Source: Lentisphaerota bacterium
GTDB taxonomy: Bacteria; Verrucomicrobiota; Lentisphaeria; Victivallales; Victivallaceae
Assembly: GCA_015061685.1 (NCBI GenBank)
Contig: SUWD01000005.1
Span: 62,001 to 126,000 of the forward strand
Direction of reading: 5' to 3'
Length of the DNA stretch: 64,000 nt
Positions 26,791 through 36,419 of the stretch are shown here, piece by piece; positions within the stretch are counted from its first letter, which is position 1; each line of letters begins with the position of its first letter. The notes beneath the pieces were generated by a model. The model worked only from the letters and a program-made list of their open reading frames with translations. It did no database searches and was not told the DNA's origin. The translations under genes were made by a program, and so were the position numbers.

Positions 26791-28344
26791 ATGGACACGA
26801 TGTTGGTTATTTCGATCTCCTCTGCCGCTTCTGTCGTGCTTACGCTGGGGGTCGTTCTGGGTATCCAGAGGATCCGCCGCGATGCCGCCGGACGCAGTGC
26901 CGAGAAGATCCGTTCCGATGCCGAAAGAGAAGCGGAGCATCTGCTCCGGGATGCCAGAGTTTCCGCCAAAGGCGAAACTATCAAAATGCGGGAAGAGTGC
27001 GAAGCTGAACTCAAAGAACGCCGCAGAGAACAGGCAAATGTGGAAAAACGCCTCGCCCAGAGAGAGGAATTGCTCGACCGCCGGGCTGATTCCATGGATG
27101 CCAAGCTGAAAAATATCGAAAAACAGGAAGCCGATATCGCCCAGATGAGGGAGAGAGTCGCCAACCGGGAGCAGGAACTTAATAAAAGCATCTCCCGGCA
27201 GATCGATGAACTTGAGCGTATCAGCGGATATTCACGCGAAGAAGCCAGAGAAGTCCTGCTGGAAAAACTTAAAAATGAAGTTCGTAACGAGTCCGGTCTG
27301 GTCGTTCGCAACGTCCTTGAGGAAGTTAAGGAACGCAGCGAAAAAGAGGCCCGCCGTATTCTTACTTACGCCATGCAGAGATACGCTTCTGACTGCACCT
27401 ACGAGCGTACCACCGCCACGATCCCGTTGCCCGGAGATGAGATGAAAGGCCGGATCATTGGTCGTGAAGGACGCAATATCCGGGCCATCGAAAGTGCCAC
27501 CGGGGTGAGTATTCTTATCGACGATACCCCCGAAGCCGTGGTCATCAGCTGTTTCGATCCGGTGCGTAAGGAGATCGCCAGAAAACTGATGGAAAAACTT
27601 ATCGGCGACGGCAGAATCCACCCCACCCGGGTCGAAGAACTGGTCAAGAAGATCACCAAAGAACAGGAAGAAGAACTTTTCCAGGTCGGTGAAGCCGCCG
27701 TACTGGAAACCGGTATCCCCGGCGTTTCACCCCAGATCATGAAAATGCTCGGCCGCCTCAAATACCGTTACAGCTTCTCCCAGAATGTGCTTCAACATTC
27801 ACTGGAAACCGCCTACTTCATGGGTATTATCGCCGCTGAACTCGGTCTTGATGAGAAAAAAGCCAAACGCATCGGTCTTTTCCACGATCTCGGCAAAGCC
27901 ATTGACCACGAGGTCGAGGGCCCTCACGCCCAGATCGGTGCAGATGTCCTGCGTAAGTATAATGAACCGAAAGATGTGGTTCACGCTGTCGCTGCCCACC
28001 ACGGCGAAATCGAGCCGGAATCTCTCTACGATATTCTCATTAATATCTGCGACACTTTAAGTGCCTCCCGGCCCGGTGCCCGCAGTGAGACCACCGAACT
28101 TTACCTCAAACGCCTTGAACAGCTGGAGAGCATTGCCCATGACTTCCCCGGCGTGGAGAGCTGCTTCGCCCTGCAGGCCGGCAGAGAGATCCGGGTCGTC
28201 GTCGTCCCGGAAAAAGTTGGCGAGGGTGAAGCCCAGATGCTTGCCAAAGATATCTGCTCCCGCATAGAAAAAGAGATGACCTACCCTGGTCAGATCAAAG
28301 TTACCATCATTCGCGAAACCCGTTCGGTCGAGTACGCAAAATAA
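26791..28344 (+). CDS. rny: Ribonuclease Y
   Basis: 517 residues. The domain order is an N-terminal membrane helix (residues about 4-23), a long charged coiled coil to about 200, a KH domain with GRIIGREGRNIRAIESATGV, and an HD phosphohydrolase domain with FHDLGKAIDHE. Rny is a membrane-anchored endoribonuclease that starts mRNA decay. All catalytic and RNA-binding motifs are present and the length is normal. It begins three bases after the folate gene, with GGAG in front of the ATG. Confidence 0.96.
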   Translation: MDTMLVISISSAASVVLTLGVVLGIQRIRRDAAGRSAEKIRSDAEREAEHLLRDARVSAKGETIKMREECEAELKERRREQANVEKRLAQREELLDRRADSMDAKLKNIEKQEADIAQMRERVANREQELNKSISRQIDELERISGYSREEAREVLLEKLKNEVRNESGLVVRNVLEEVKERSEKEARRILTYAMQRYASDCTYERTTATIPLPGDEMKGRIIGREGRNIRAIESATGVSILIDDTPEAVVISCFDPVRKEIARKLMEKLIGDGRIHPTRVEELVKKITKEQEEELFQVGEAAVLETGIPGVSPQIMKMLGRLKYRYSFSQNVLQHSLETAYFMGIIAAELGLDEKKAKRIGLFHDLGKAIDHEVEGPHAQIGADVLRKYNEPKDVVHAVAAHHGEIEPESLYDILINICDTLSASRPGARSETTELYLKRLEQLESIAHDFPGVESCFALQAGREIRVVVVPEKVGEGEAQMLAKDICSRIEKEMTYPGQIKVTIIRETRSVEYAK

Positions 28345-28365
28345 TTGTTTTCAGGGGGGATCAAA

Positions 28366-29466
28366 ATGGCAGAAGCAAGGATTTGTTACCGGATAAATCT
28401 CGCTCAGCTCAAGGAAAATATTGCCTTTATCCGGAGCTGTGCGGGAAACTGCAAACTCATGCCGGTTCTGAAATATGATGCTTACGGCATGGGGGCAATG
28501 GGAATCGGTTCAGCTTTGAAAGAAGCAGGAGCATACCGTTTCGCCGTCGCCACCGGAGAGGAGGCGGCACAGGTAAAACCGCTGGGGCTGGATGTGCAGA
28601 TCCTCGGCGGACTTTTCCCATGGGAGATCCCGGCGGCAGTAGAGAATGATATTATTTGTCCGGTAAACTGTTTTGCCGTGGCTCAGGATATTTCAAAAGA
28701 AGCTGTCCGTCAGGGTAAGACCACCCGGATCGCAATAAAACTGGATACCGGCATGGGACGGCTCGGTATGAAAACTGATACCGCAGCAGAGGAAATAAGC
28801 AAAATCGCCGGATTGCCCGGATTGCATTTTGATTCACTTTTCTCCCACTTTGCCACGGCGGCACAGCCGGATATATTCTTTGCGAATTTACAGATCGAGC
28901 GTTTTCTGACAGTCAAAAAAGCTTTGGATGCCAAAGGGATCATCTTTGATCATTACCACCACGGTGCCGGTGATGCTGCCGTAAAGATCCCGGCAGCAAC
29001 ACAAGAACCTTTTGATATAGTGCGTCCCGGCGGCATGATGTATGGAGAGAATTTCCAGAATGATTGCCGGCAGATCGTTGAATTGACAACAAAAATCACC
29101 AGTGTCAGAGAGATCACACCGGGTACATCCGTAAGCTATTACCGCACTTATATTGCCAATAAACCCCGCAAAGTTGCCGTATTGGCAGCCGGATATGCCG
29201 ATGGTATTCCTCTGGCATTGAGCAACAAAGGCAGAGTGATAATCCATGGACAGTACTGCCCGATTCTCGGCAGAGTCTGCATGGATTATACGATGGTGGA
29301 TGTTTCAGCATTGCCGGAGGTTTTCCCCGGTGAAGAAGCAATTCTGCTGGGCAGGCAGAACGATGCGGAGGTAACCGTCAGCGAATGGGCGGCGATGAAA
29401 GGTACTCACGGTCACGACATCTGGTGTGCCATCGGTCACCGGGTCAAACGGGAATATATCCGGTAA
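28366..29466 (+). CDS. alr: Alanine racemase
   Basis: 366 residues of the fold-type III PLP enzyme. The cofactor lysine is Lys36 in VLKYDAYGMG. The TGMGRLG region, the HYHHGAGDAA segment and the C-terminal GRVCMDYTMVD, which carries the catalytic tyrosine region, are all present. It makes D-alanine for peptidoglycan. A TTG seven codons upstream is in frame, but the ATG at 28366 follows AGGGGGG at good spacing and is preferred. It is the third gene of the folate-rny-alr-miaA operon and ends three bases before miaA. Confidence 0.95.
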   Translation: MAEARICYRINLAQLKENIAFIRSCAGNCKLMPVLKYDAYGMGAMGIGSALKEAGAYRFAVATGEEAAQVKPLGLDVQILGGLFPWEIPAAVENDIICPVNCFAVAQDISKEAVRQGKTTRIAIKLDTGMGRLGMKTDTAAEEISKIAGLPGLHFDSLFSHFATAAQPDIFFANLQIERFLTVKKALDAKGIIFDHYHHGAGDAAVKIPAATQEPFDIVRPGGMMYGENFQNDCRQIVELTTKITSVREITPGTSVSYYRTYIANKPRKVAVLAAGYADGIPLALSNKGRVIIHGQYCPILGRVCMDYTMVDVSALPEVFPGEEAILLGRQNDAEVTVSEWAAMKGTHGHDIWCAIGHRVKREYIR

Positions 29467-29469
29467 AAT

Positions 29470-30369
29470 ATGAAAGCAGGGCATTTGCTGGTCATTTCCG
29501 GAGCGACTGCATCCGGGAAAAGTGCTTTGGCTTTTGCTGCGGCGAAACGGCTGAATGGGGAAATCGTTTCAGTCGATTCGATGCAGCTTTACCGGGATTT
29601 GCCCATCGGCACTGCTCAGGCTTCCGAAAAAGAAAAACAGGAAGTCCCCCACCACCTGACCGGTATTTATGAGTTACGTGAACGCTCGGAAGTTTTCCGA
29701 TTCTGCGCCGAAGCTGATGCGGCGATAGCCGATATCCTTTCACGGGGCAAAGTACCGGTACTCTGCGGCGGAACCGGATTGTATCTGAAAGCTCTGCTTT
29801 ACGGGTTGGATGATTTGCCCGGAGACCGGGATTTGCGTAAAGAACTCGATGATTTATATGATTCTGAAGCCGGAGAGAAACTGCTTCATGAAAAAATTTC
29901 CACCCTTGATCCGGCGGCATTTGCCAAATGGAAACAGTGCCGCCGCCGTTTGATAAGAGCTTTGGAAGTATTTATGATCACCGGTAAATCCATCGTTGAT
30001 TTGCAGCAGGGTAAACGTCAGCAGTTGCGGTACGATATTCATGCTTTCATGCTGGAAAGAGAGAGCAGTGAACTGAAAGAACGTATCGCTCACCGGGCGA
30101 AAACAATGCTGGATTCCGGCTGGATAGAGGAAGCTGATTCAGCGATAAAAGCCGGATTATTCTCCACCCCCACCGCTCATCAGGCATTGGGATACCGGCT
30201 TATAGACCAATATATCAAAGGGGAATTTTCCCGGCAGGAACTTTTTGAAAAGATTTGTACTGCGACGTGGCAGTATGCCCGGCGTCAGAGGACATGGTTC
30301 CGCCATCAGCACCCGGAAGCAGAAATTTTTTCCGGAAATGCGGATGATCTGTTAACTTTAATTGGATAA
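29470..30369 (+). CDS. miaA: tRNA dimethylallyltransferase
   Basis: 299 residues. The P-loop GATASGKSALA, the catalytic region VSVDSMQLYRDLPIGTA, the HHL motif and the CRRRLIRALEVF segment identify MiaA, which adds a dimethylallyl group to A37 of tRNAs reading UNN codons. Length and motifs are normal. It is the last gene of the operon; 65 bp separate it from the GntR regulator. Confidence 0.95.
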   Translation: MKAGHLLVISGATASGKSALAFAAAKRLNGEIVSVDSMQLYRDLPIGTAQASEKEKQEVPHHLTGIYELRERSEVFRFCAEADAAIADILSRGKVPVLCGGTGLYLKALLYGLDDLPGDRDLRKELDDLYDSEAGEKLLHEKISTLDPAAFAKWKQCRRRLIRALEVFMITGKSIVDLQQGKRQQLRYDIHAFMLERESSELKERIAHRAKTMLDSGWIEEADSAIKAGLFSTPTAHQALGYRLIDQYIKGEFSRQELFEKICTATWQYARRQRTWFRHQHPEAEIFSGNADDLLTLIG

Positions 30370-30434
30370 GAATATTATAATCAAGATTTTTTACAACAGA
30401 GAAAATAATAGCATCTTATGCCGGAAAGCAGGTC

Positions 30435-31457
30435 ATGTTAAGTAAAAAATCCATCGTCATTGAAACACTTTTGCAGGAGATAAGAGAGGGGAAAATCACT
30501 CCGGGTGAATTCATCCCATCACGCAATCAGCTGATGCACCGTTTCCACTGTTCCAGAACCGTGGTGGAAAATGCGATCGCCGTACTTACCGGACAGGGAT
30601 TGCTCGCCGGCAAACAGGGTAAAGGTACTTTTGTCCGTCAGACTGCAAAAAATAACTTTGAACCATTACGCAAAATCAACGTAATCTCCCGATATGATGC
30701 CAAAAGTTTCAGTTCAGCAATTAATTGTGTACAATTTGACATCAACGATTTCGGTCTGCCGGTGGAAGTTATTTCTCCGGCAAGGGCCAATGCCGAAAGT
30801 GAAATTCTCACAGGTAATGACGTCCTCAACGTCCATATAAATCCGGATTTTCAACAGCTCCCGCTGCTCAATTACCTCAAAGAACGCGATGTCCGCCAGA
30901 TACTTATCAACCGGGAATTTGACGGATTTGACCGGATTTATACAGATACTCTTACCGGTTTCCGGCAAGGATTGGAATTTTTCCGCAACCTCCCGGGCAG
31001 AGAAATCTGTCTGCTCGCCCGGGCCCCGGAGATACAATACCCATATCAAACATCAAGACTTTTATCCTTTTATCAGGCATGTGCAGAAAGATCTCTGCCG
31101 ATCACAGAAAAAAATACCATGATCCACCCTTTCCGGAAGATTGAAAAAGAGATAGTATCTGTAAAAAAATTCTTTCAAACACTGCCGGTTAAAATCGCTG
31201 TATTGAATCCGGAACTCATTCTGCCGCTTTTGAATCTTGCTGCCGGATCGGGACTGCAGCCGGGAAAAGATTTTTCGCTGCTTCTTTTTGACTGCTTTCT
31301 GGAGTTGCCGGAAATATTGAATACAGTTGTAATACGTCAGAAATATGATTTCTTTTACGGAGAATTAAAACGCTATGTCAATACGCTTGATGAGAACTGT
31401 AACGGCGGAAATTTCACAGCAGCCATACCACCGGAAGTTACCGTTACCGGTACTTGA
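30435..31457 (+). CDS. GntR-family regulator with LacI-like sensor domain
   Basis: 340 residues. The N-terminal winged helix (IVIETLLQEIREGKITPGEF, then SRNQLMHRFHCSRTVVENAI and LLAGKQGKGTFVRQ) is GntR-type. The remaining 260 residues resemble a periplasmic-binding-protein-like ligand sensor, as in AraR-type GntR/LacI hybrids. Such hybrids often control sugar uptake or degradation, and many occur in Lentisphaerota. No sugar genes are adjacent, so the target and ligand are unknown. The sensor half is poorly conserved in motif terms. Confidence 0.8.
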   Translation: MLSKKSIVIETLLQEIREGKITPGEFIPSRNQLMHRFHCSRTVVENAIAVLTGQGLLAGKQGKGTFVRQTAKNNFEPLRKINVISRYDAKSFSSAINCVQFDINDFGLPVEVISPARANAESEILTGNDVLNVHINPDFQQLPLLNYLKERDVRQILINREFDGFDRIYTDTLTGFRQGLEFFRNLPGREICLLARAPEIQYPYQTSRLLSFYQACAERSLPITEKNTMIHPFRKIEKEIVSVKKFFQTLPVKIAVLNPELILPLLNLAAGSGLQPGKDFSLLLFDCFLELPEILNTVVIRQKYDFFYGELKRYVNTLDENCNGGNFTAAIPPEVTVTGT

Positions 31458-31470
31458 CTGCAAAAAACAG

Positions 31471-31641
31471 AGCCTCCGGCGGGGTGAATGAAACACGCAG
31501 ACTGCAGGGTTACCGCTCATGGGTCGGAGCCGGTGACCGCAGACCGCCGGGTGGAGCAAGACAATAAGCCTGACTGGCACTGAACCGTGGGTACATGGAT
31601 CAGAGCTGCACAGACTGCGATGGGAGAGGGACTGTCCCATC
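31471..31641 (+). ncRNA. Unidentified structured RNA candidate
   Basis: Directly after the GntR gene the sequence forms nested pairing. CCGGCGG (31476-31482) pairs with CCGCCGG (31544-31550). Inside it CTGC/GCAG encloses a strong hairpin, GGTTACC-GCTC with GAGC-C-GGTGACC (31508-31538). A separate hairpin GATGGGA/TCCCATC closes at 31641. It is G/C-rich compared with its flanks. It matches no riboswitch, tmRNA, SRP or RNase P signature that I could recognise. It could also be a decayed gene. Confidence 0.3.
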
Positions 31642-31824
31642 TCATAGCATATCTCTTTACCTCATCTTTTTCATCTGCACCAAATGATCACAGTTTGTTT
31701 TTCTCTATTTAAACGCAACCATTGAGTTTGTCAGATTAAATGCAAGCAATATCCTTTCTGAGGAGTGCGTTTAGTTTTATAAAGCACAAACCATACTTTT
31801 TTTATAAAAAATCAGCAGCACCAC

Positions 31825-31853
31825 TTGAAAAAATTCCTCTAATGATGTATATT
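31825..31853 (+). promoter_or_regulatory. Strong sigma-70 promoter of the rpmJ-rplQ operon
   Basis: TTGAAA and TATATT are separated by exactly 17 bp. The predicted start near 31860 would give a leader of about 360 nt before rpmJ. Confidence 0.6.
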
Positions 31854-31859
31854 TACAAA

Positions 31860-32223
31860 AATACCGGGAGTGTATTGCATTTCCTGTGCGGCATCATTCC
31901 ACCGCCCGCACCCGAAAAAAGCTGCCCCGCGGACAATGACAAGCTTAGTTTGTGCAGCGTCGCCACAGCCCTCCGTTCTGCGGAAGGGAAGGATGGCTAC
32001 GTGCATTTTTGCGTCCCTGCATTCGCAGTAACGCAGAAAAGAAGCAAAGCTGACCGGTACCGTAAAAAAGTCCCGGCAGAGAAAATTTAACAAAAACCTT
32101 TCTCAATGGTATGAGCAAGGTCTCCGGAACAAGGTTCTGCAGCATACAGGCCGTGGCGGCTTGAGCACCAGGATGATAAATCACATCCGCAGGCAGTCCC
32201 GGAGAAACAAAGGAGAAGTGAAA
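31860..32223 (+). other. Long leader of the ribosomal protein operon
   Basis: About 360 bp without a convincing gene lie between the promoter and rpmJ. It contains G/C-rich stretches and a possible AAAGGAGAAGTGAAAATG start context for rpmJ at its end. Such leaders often carry autoregulatory ribosomal-protein binding sites. I could not identify a known motif or a clean terminator inside it. Confidence 0.35.
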
Positions 32224-32340
32224 ATGAAAGTCAGAGCGTCGGTGAAACGCAGATGCGAATTCTGCCAGATCATCAAACGTAACGGCAAAATCCGGGTCAT
32301 CTGTTCCCGTGATGCACGCCACAAACAGTGTCAGGGCTGA
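32224..32340 (+). CDS. rpmJ: 50S ribosomal protein L36
   Basis: A 38-residue [23 protein letters not shown] to RHKQCQG. It keeps the zinc-ribbon ligands (Cys11, Cys14, the Cys at 27 and His32) and the basic character of L36. AGGAG sits eight bases before the ATG. L36 binds 23S rRNA late in assembly. It is the first gene of the rpmJ-rpsM-rpsK-rpoA-rplQ cluster, the same order as the end of the spc/alpha operons in many bacteria; secY, map and infA are not next to it here. Confidence 0.95.
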   Translation: MKVRASVKRRCEFCQIIKRNGKIRVICSRDARHKQCQG

Positions 32341-32402
32341 AACGCCCCGCAAGGATGAGAAAATTTTCATTCATTAAAGGTTAATTATAAAGGATCAAAA
32401 TC

Positions 32403-32801
32403 ATGCCCCGTATCATTGGTGTGGACATCCCCGGAAACAAGCGTATCGAGTATTCTCTGCGCTATCTCTATGGCATCGGTCCGGCTAAAGCGCTGGAAAT
32501 CATCGCCAAAGTCGGTATCGACCGCGACCTCATGGCTAAAGACCTGACCCAGGATCAGATCGCCGCCATTACCAAAATGCTCCAGGACGACCTCCTCGTC
32601 GAAGGTGACCTCCGCCGTGCCGTCGCCGCCGACATCCGCCGCCTGCAGCAGATCAACTGCTACCGCGGTATCCGCCACCGCCGCAATCTGCCGGTCCGTG
32701 GCCAGCGTACCAAAACCAACGCCCGTACCCGTAAAGGTAAAAAGGTTACAATCGGTGCAATCCGTGACAAAACTCAGCGTCGTCTCGCTGCCAAAGGCTG
32801 A
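32403..32801 (+). CDS. rpsM: 30S ribosomal protein S13
   Basis: 132 residues starting [20 protein letters not shown], with the helix-two-turn-helix ([15 protein letters not shown]) and the C-terminal [14 protein letters not shown] tail that contacts tRNA and 16S rRNA. Length and motifs are normal. AAAGGATCAAAATC precedes the ATG. Confidence 0.97.
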   Translation: MPRIIGVDIPGNKRIEYSLRYLYGIGPAKALEIIAKVGIDRDLMAKDLTQDQIAAITKMLQDDLLVEGDLRRAVAADIRRLQQINCYRGIRHRRNLPVRGQRTKTNARTRKGKKVTIGAIRDKTQRRLAAKG

Positions 32802-32867
32802 TAAATTCGCAGCCTGACCAAAGTAAATAATGTGTAATTAATCAATTCAATTGGAAAGTATAGAAAA

Positions 32868-33311
32868 ATGGCTGAAGAAGTGAAAGTTGCGGAAGTCGCC
32901 GCACCGGAGACGGAAAACACCGCCGCCGCGGCTGCCCCCAGACAGCGCAGCAAAAGCGGTCGCTATATTCCCAGCGGTATCGCCTATATCCTGGCGACAT
33001 TCAATAATACCAAAGTTACCTTTACCGACCTCCACGGAAACGTGATCAGCTGGTCCACCGGCGGTAAAAACGGATTCAAAGGATCCCGTAAGAGCACCGC
33101 TTATGCCGCTCAGGTCATCGCCGGCGACGCCGCCAAAAAAGCACAGCTCCTCGGTATGAAGGAAGTCGAAGTCCGGATCAAAGGACCCGGTGCCGGTCGT
33201 GAATCCGCCGTCCGCGGTATCGCCGCCGCCGGTATGGAAATCAGCGTGATCAAAGATATCACCCCGGTTCCGCATAACGGCTGCCGTCCCCCGAAACGCC
33301 GCCGCGTCTAA
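32868..33311 (+). CDS. rpsK: 30S ribosomal protein S11 with N-terminal extension
   Basis: 147 residues, against a usual length near 129. The S11 core begins at about residue 34 ([20 protein letters not shown]) and ends with the conserved [12 protein letters not shown]. The N-terminal 27 residues are acidic and Ala-rich ([20 protein letters not shown]), which is not typical of the family. S11 forms part of the 30S platform near the E site. rpoA follows; rpsD, often between the two, is absent. Confidence 0.96.
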   Translation: MAEEVKVAEVAAPETENTAAAAAPRQRSKSGRYIPSGIAYILATFNNTKVTFTDLHGNVISWSTGGKNGFKGSRKSTAYAAQVIAGDAAKKAQLLGMKEVEVRIKGPGAGRESAVRGIAAAGMEISVIKDITPVPHNGCRPPKRRRV

Positions 33312-33419
33312 CCGTAACGGTGCGGAATCAAGAGGGTTTCTTTTCCGCACTGCCCAGATGCAGCAAGTTTAGTGAATATGTGTCCGCTGCGGCACAAGCA
33401 ATTTTTGGAGGATAGAGTT

Positions 33420-34436
33420 ATGAGTTCATCAATCGGTTTCCCGATGCCCAAGTCGCTCATCGTTGACGAAACGACAGAGACCCCGACTTACGCAAAGTTT
33501 ACCGCCCAGCCGCTCCAGCGCGGTTTCGGTCACACCTTGGGCAACTCTTTGCGTCGTGTCCTGCTGTCTTCGCTCGACGGCGCGGCCATCTCATCCGTGC
33601 GGATCGATAATGCAAAACACGAATTTGATTCCCTCGACAACGTCGTCGAGGATATCACCGAAATCGTACTCAATCTGAAGTGCGTTAAACTCAACATCCA
33701 CGCCGAAGGTCCCAAAACTCTCGAGATCGTCAAGGATAAAGCCGGTGCCGTTACCGCCGCCGACATCGTCTGCGACAGCACCGTCGAAGTGCTTAACCCC
33801 GAACAGTTGATCTGCACGCTGGATAAAGATAAAAAATTCCACGCTGTCATCGAAGTCGTCAACGGCCGCGGTTACCTCCCCGCCGAGGAAAATACCGCTC
33901 CGCGTACCATCGGTACCATTCCCGTTGACTGCCTTTTCAGCCCCGTCACCCGCGTCAACTATCAGGTCGGCGCCGCCCGTGTAGGTGAAGAAACTGAAAT
34001 GGACAGCCTCGAACTCGAAATCTGGACCGACGGCCGGATCTCACCGCGTAACGCTCTGGAAGAAGCCGCTCTGATCCTGCGGGATCATCTGCAGCCTTTC
34101 ATGGGTTCGCAGGTGCAGGAAAAGAATGTCGTCCTGACCGAGGAAGAAGAAAGACAGTTCAAAATGCTCTCACAGGATGTCGAAGTCCTCGACCTCTCCG
34201 TCCGGGCTATGAACTGCCTCAACAGTGCGAATATCAAATTGGTTTTCGAGCTGTGCAATAAGACTGAAAGCCGGATGCTCAAATATCGCAACTTCGGTAA
34301 AAAGTCCCTGGATGAGATCAAAGAAAAAATCGAAAAGCACGGTCTGGAGCTGGGTATGACCCTCAGCGACCGGCTGCTCGCCGCTCTTGAAGCGGAAGCC
34401 GCCAAGGTGAGAGCCGATGCAGAGGAGAGTAATTAA
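33420..34436 (+). CDS. rpoA: RNA polymerase alpha subunit
   Basis: 338 residues. The N-terminal dimerisation and assembly domain has [20 protein letters not shown]. The C-terminal domain, [19 protein letters not shown] and onward, has the helix-hairpin-helix that contacts UP elements and activators. An in-frame ATG 16 codons upstream exists, but the ATG at 33420 has GGAGG eight bases ahead and starts the conserved region. The gene precedes rplQ by two bases. Confidence 0.96.
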   Translation: MSSSIGFPMPKSLIVDETTETPTYAKFTAQPLQRGFGHTLGNSLRRVLLSSLDGAAISSVRIDNAKHEFDSLDNVVEDITEIVLNLKCVKLNIHAEGPKTLEIVKDKAGAVTAADIVCDSTVEVLNPEQLICTLDKDKKFHAVIEVVNGRGYLPAEENTAPRTIGTIPVDCLFSPVTRVNYQVGAARVGEETEMDSLELEIWTDGRISPRNALEEAALILRDHLQPFMGSQVQEKNVVLTEEEERQFKMLSQDVEVLDLSVRAMNCLNSANIKLVFELCNKTESRMLKYRNFGKKSLDEIKEKIEKHGLELGMTLSDRLLAALEAEAAKVRADAEESN

Positions 34437-34438
34437 TC

Positions 34439-34804
34439 ATGCGTCATAAAGTCGCCACTTTCAAAATCGGTCGCTCCGGCGCTCATCGCCGGGCAATGCT
34501 CGCCAACATGGCGAACAGTCTTTTCATCAATGGTCAGATCGAGACCACTCTCGTCAAGGCCAAAGAACTGCGTCGTTTCGCAGAAAAACTCATCACCACC
34601 GGCAAAAAAGGTGATATCCACAGCCGCCGTCTGGCTTTCGCCAAACTCCGCAGCCGTGATGCTGTCAAAAACCTTTTCGACGTGGTCGCTCCGGCTTATG
34701 CCGAACGCAACGGCGGTTACACCCGGATCTACAAACTGGGTTTCCGTCGCGGTGATGCCGCCGAAATGTGTTTGATCCAGCTGGTCAAAGATGAGGCCAA
34801 ATAA
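34439..34804 (+). CDS. rplQ: 50S ribosomal protein L17
   Basis: 121 residues starting [20 protein letters not shown], with the [18 protein letters not shown] helix and [15 protein letters not shown] motif of L17. It follows rpoA by two bases and ends the operon at a strong terminator. Confidence 0.97.
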   Translation: MRHKVATFKIGRSGAHRRAMLANMANSLFINGQIETTLVKAKELRRFAEKLITTGKKGDIHSRRLAFAKLRSRDAVKNLFDVVAPAYAERNGGYTRIYKLGFRRGDAAEMCLIQLVKDEAK

Positions 34805-34828
34805 GATTTCTGACAAACAGATTTCACC

Positions 34829-34866
34829 AACAGGTTCACCGTAAAAAGTGAACCTGTTTTTATTTT
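34829..34866 (+). terminator. Rho-independent terminator of the ribosomal operon
   Basis: AACAGGTTCAC and GTGAACCTGTT form an 11-bp stem with an 8-nt loop followed by a T-rich tract (TTTATTTT). Confidence 0.9.
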
Positions 34867-34879
34867 GAAAGGTTCAATT

Positions 34880-36310
34880 ATGAGTGAAATTGCTGCTCTT
34901 GCTCCACAAAAGGTCTGGGAAATTTTTGACCTTATCTGCTCCATCCCCCACATCTCCAAGCATGAAACTGCTCTCGCCCAGGCTCTTTATTCAAAGGCTG
35001 TCCAAGCCGGTCTGGATGCCGTAATTGATGAAACAGGCAACTTGATAATCGACCGACCGGCTGCTCCCGGATTTGAAAATACTCCCCGTGTAATTCTGCA
35101 GGCTCACATGGATATGGTTCCGGCAAGCGAAGGGGAATTCGATTTCGTCAATAATGCCATTACCGCTTGCATTGACGGCAACTGGGTGCGTGCCAAAGGT
35201 ACAACACTCGGAGCTGACGATGGTATCGGTGTGGCTCATGCTATGGCAGTTCTGCTGGATAAAGAATTCAAATGCGGAGCAGTTACCGGAATTTTCACCG
35301 TTGATGAGGAAGCAGGCATGTCCGGGGCACGCAATCTGGCTCCTCATTACCTGCAGGGTAAATACCTGCTCAATCTTGACGGCAGTAACACGGGATTCTG
35401 CATCGGGTGTGCCGGAGGAGCAAGGCAGGAATTCACCATGACTGCCGCTGCCGGTAAAGTCGATCCGGCAAAGAATTTCCTTTCCCTCAATATTTCCGGT
35501 CTGCCCGGCGGACACTCCGGAGTATGTATTGATAAAAACCGGGGCAATTCCATCAAATTCATGGCGGAATTCCTCGATCAGCTGCCGGATGCCGTTATCG
35601 CTTCTTTCCGGGGCGGTACCGCCGACAACGCCATTCCCTATCAGGCAACTGCTGAAATAATGACGTCTCAAAGTGCCGCCGAAGTACAGAAATTAGCTGA
35701 TGCCTTTGTCATAATGCTCAAAAAAGATTGTCCGGCAGCAAAGGATATGACTTTAACGGTAAGTGATTCCAAAGCATCTCAAACTGTCTTCGCCCCGGAA
35801 TCCACCAGAGATCTGCTCAACGCCATCATCCTTGCCCCCAATGAAGTGATCGATGTGGATGATGATTTGGGCATTGTCAAAACCAGCAGCAATCTGGCGA
35901 TGATCAATACCACCGGCTTGGATATCTGCATCCGCACCAGTCAACGCAGTCTGGATGACAATGACCGGGATGCGATCTGTGCAGCTCTGAAAGCTCATTT
36001 TGAGATATTCAATGCAAAATCCGATATGGGTGATATCTATCCGGCAACCACTCCAAAAATGGATACCGGATTGCTCAAAACCGCTGTCGCATGTGCCAAA
36101 AAGATGAATAAAACTCATACTCCGTATGCGGTCCATGCCGGTTTGGAGTCCGGTTGGTTCTCCCAGAAAAATCCGGATTTGGAAATCATCACCTGCGGCC
36201 CGGATCACACCGGGATCCACACCCCGGAGGAGAAATTGAATATCACATCCGTTGGACAATTTGATTCATTTCTGCGGGAATTGCTGACTGTTATCGCAAA
36301 CAATCAGTGA
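34880..36310 (+). CDS. pepD: Aminoacyl-histidine dipeptidase (M20C)
   Basis: About 476 residues of the PepD family. Metal and catalytic motifs are AHMDMVP, GTTLGADDGIGVA, VDEEAGMSGA and the C-terminal CGPDHTGIHTPEEKL. A dimerisation domain with GGHSGVCIDKNRGN lies between. It is a cytosolic di-zinc dipeptidase cleaving Xaa-His and other dipeptides. The ATG at 34880 follows GAAAGG, while a slightly upstream ATG would overlap the terminator. It appears monocistronic. Confidence 0.93.
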   Translation: MSEIAALAPQKVWEIFDLICSIPHISKHETALAQALYSKAVQAGLDAVIDETGNLIIDRPAAPGFENTPRVILQAHMDMVPASEGEFDFVNNAITACIDGNWVRAKGTTLGADDGIGVAHAMAVLLDKEFKCGAVTGIFTVDEEAGMSGARNLAPHYLQGKYLLNLDGSNTGFCIGCAGGARQEFTMTAAAGKVDPAKNFLSLNISGLPGGHSGVCIDKNRGNSIKFMAEFLDQLPDAVIASFRGGTADNAIPYQATAEIMTSQSAAEVQKLADAFVIMLKKDCPAAKDMTLTVSDSKASQTVFAPESTRDLLNAIILAPNEVIDVDDDLGIVKTSSNLAMINTTGLDICIRTSQRSLDDNDRDAICAALKAHFEIFNAKSDMGDIYPATTPKMDTGLLKTAVACAKKMNKTHTPYAVHAGLESGWFSQKNPDLEIITCGPDHTGIHTPEEKLNITSVGQFDSFLRELLTVIANNQ

Positions 36311-36357
36311 ATAAGGTTGCTGCGAAATCTGATATTTTGCTATTATCTCAACTTTAA

Positions 36358-36404
36358 CTTTTGTGCCGTCCCCCCTGTATAAATTCGGGCGGACGGCACA
36401 AAAG
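36358..36404. terminator. Inverted repeat between convergent pepD and BtuF-like genes
   Basis: CTTTTGTGCCGTCC is perfectly repeated in inverse as GGACGGCACAAAAG around a 19-nt loop. The stem ends are A/T-rich, so it could terminate transcription from both sides, although no separate T-run follows the stem. Confidence 0.6.
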
Positions 36405-36419
36405 CATTATATTTCGGGT

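Noticed and set aside
31465..31520. AGCCTCCGGC and AGGGTTACCG resembling parts of a c-di-GMP-I riboswitch
   Set aside because: The conserved order, the kissing loop and the CACGCACAGGGC element are absent and no expected target gene follows.
31975..32000. GGAAGGGAAGG resembling the SRP RNA tetraloop region
   Set aside because: The canonical GGTCCGGAAGGAAGCA order and the paired stem are missing.
31740..32090. 116-codon ORF in the ribosomal leader
   Set aside because: It spans the promoter, has no RBS and a protein composition unlike neighbours, so it is probably not translated.
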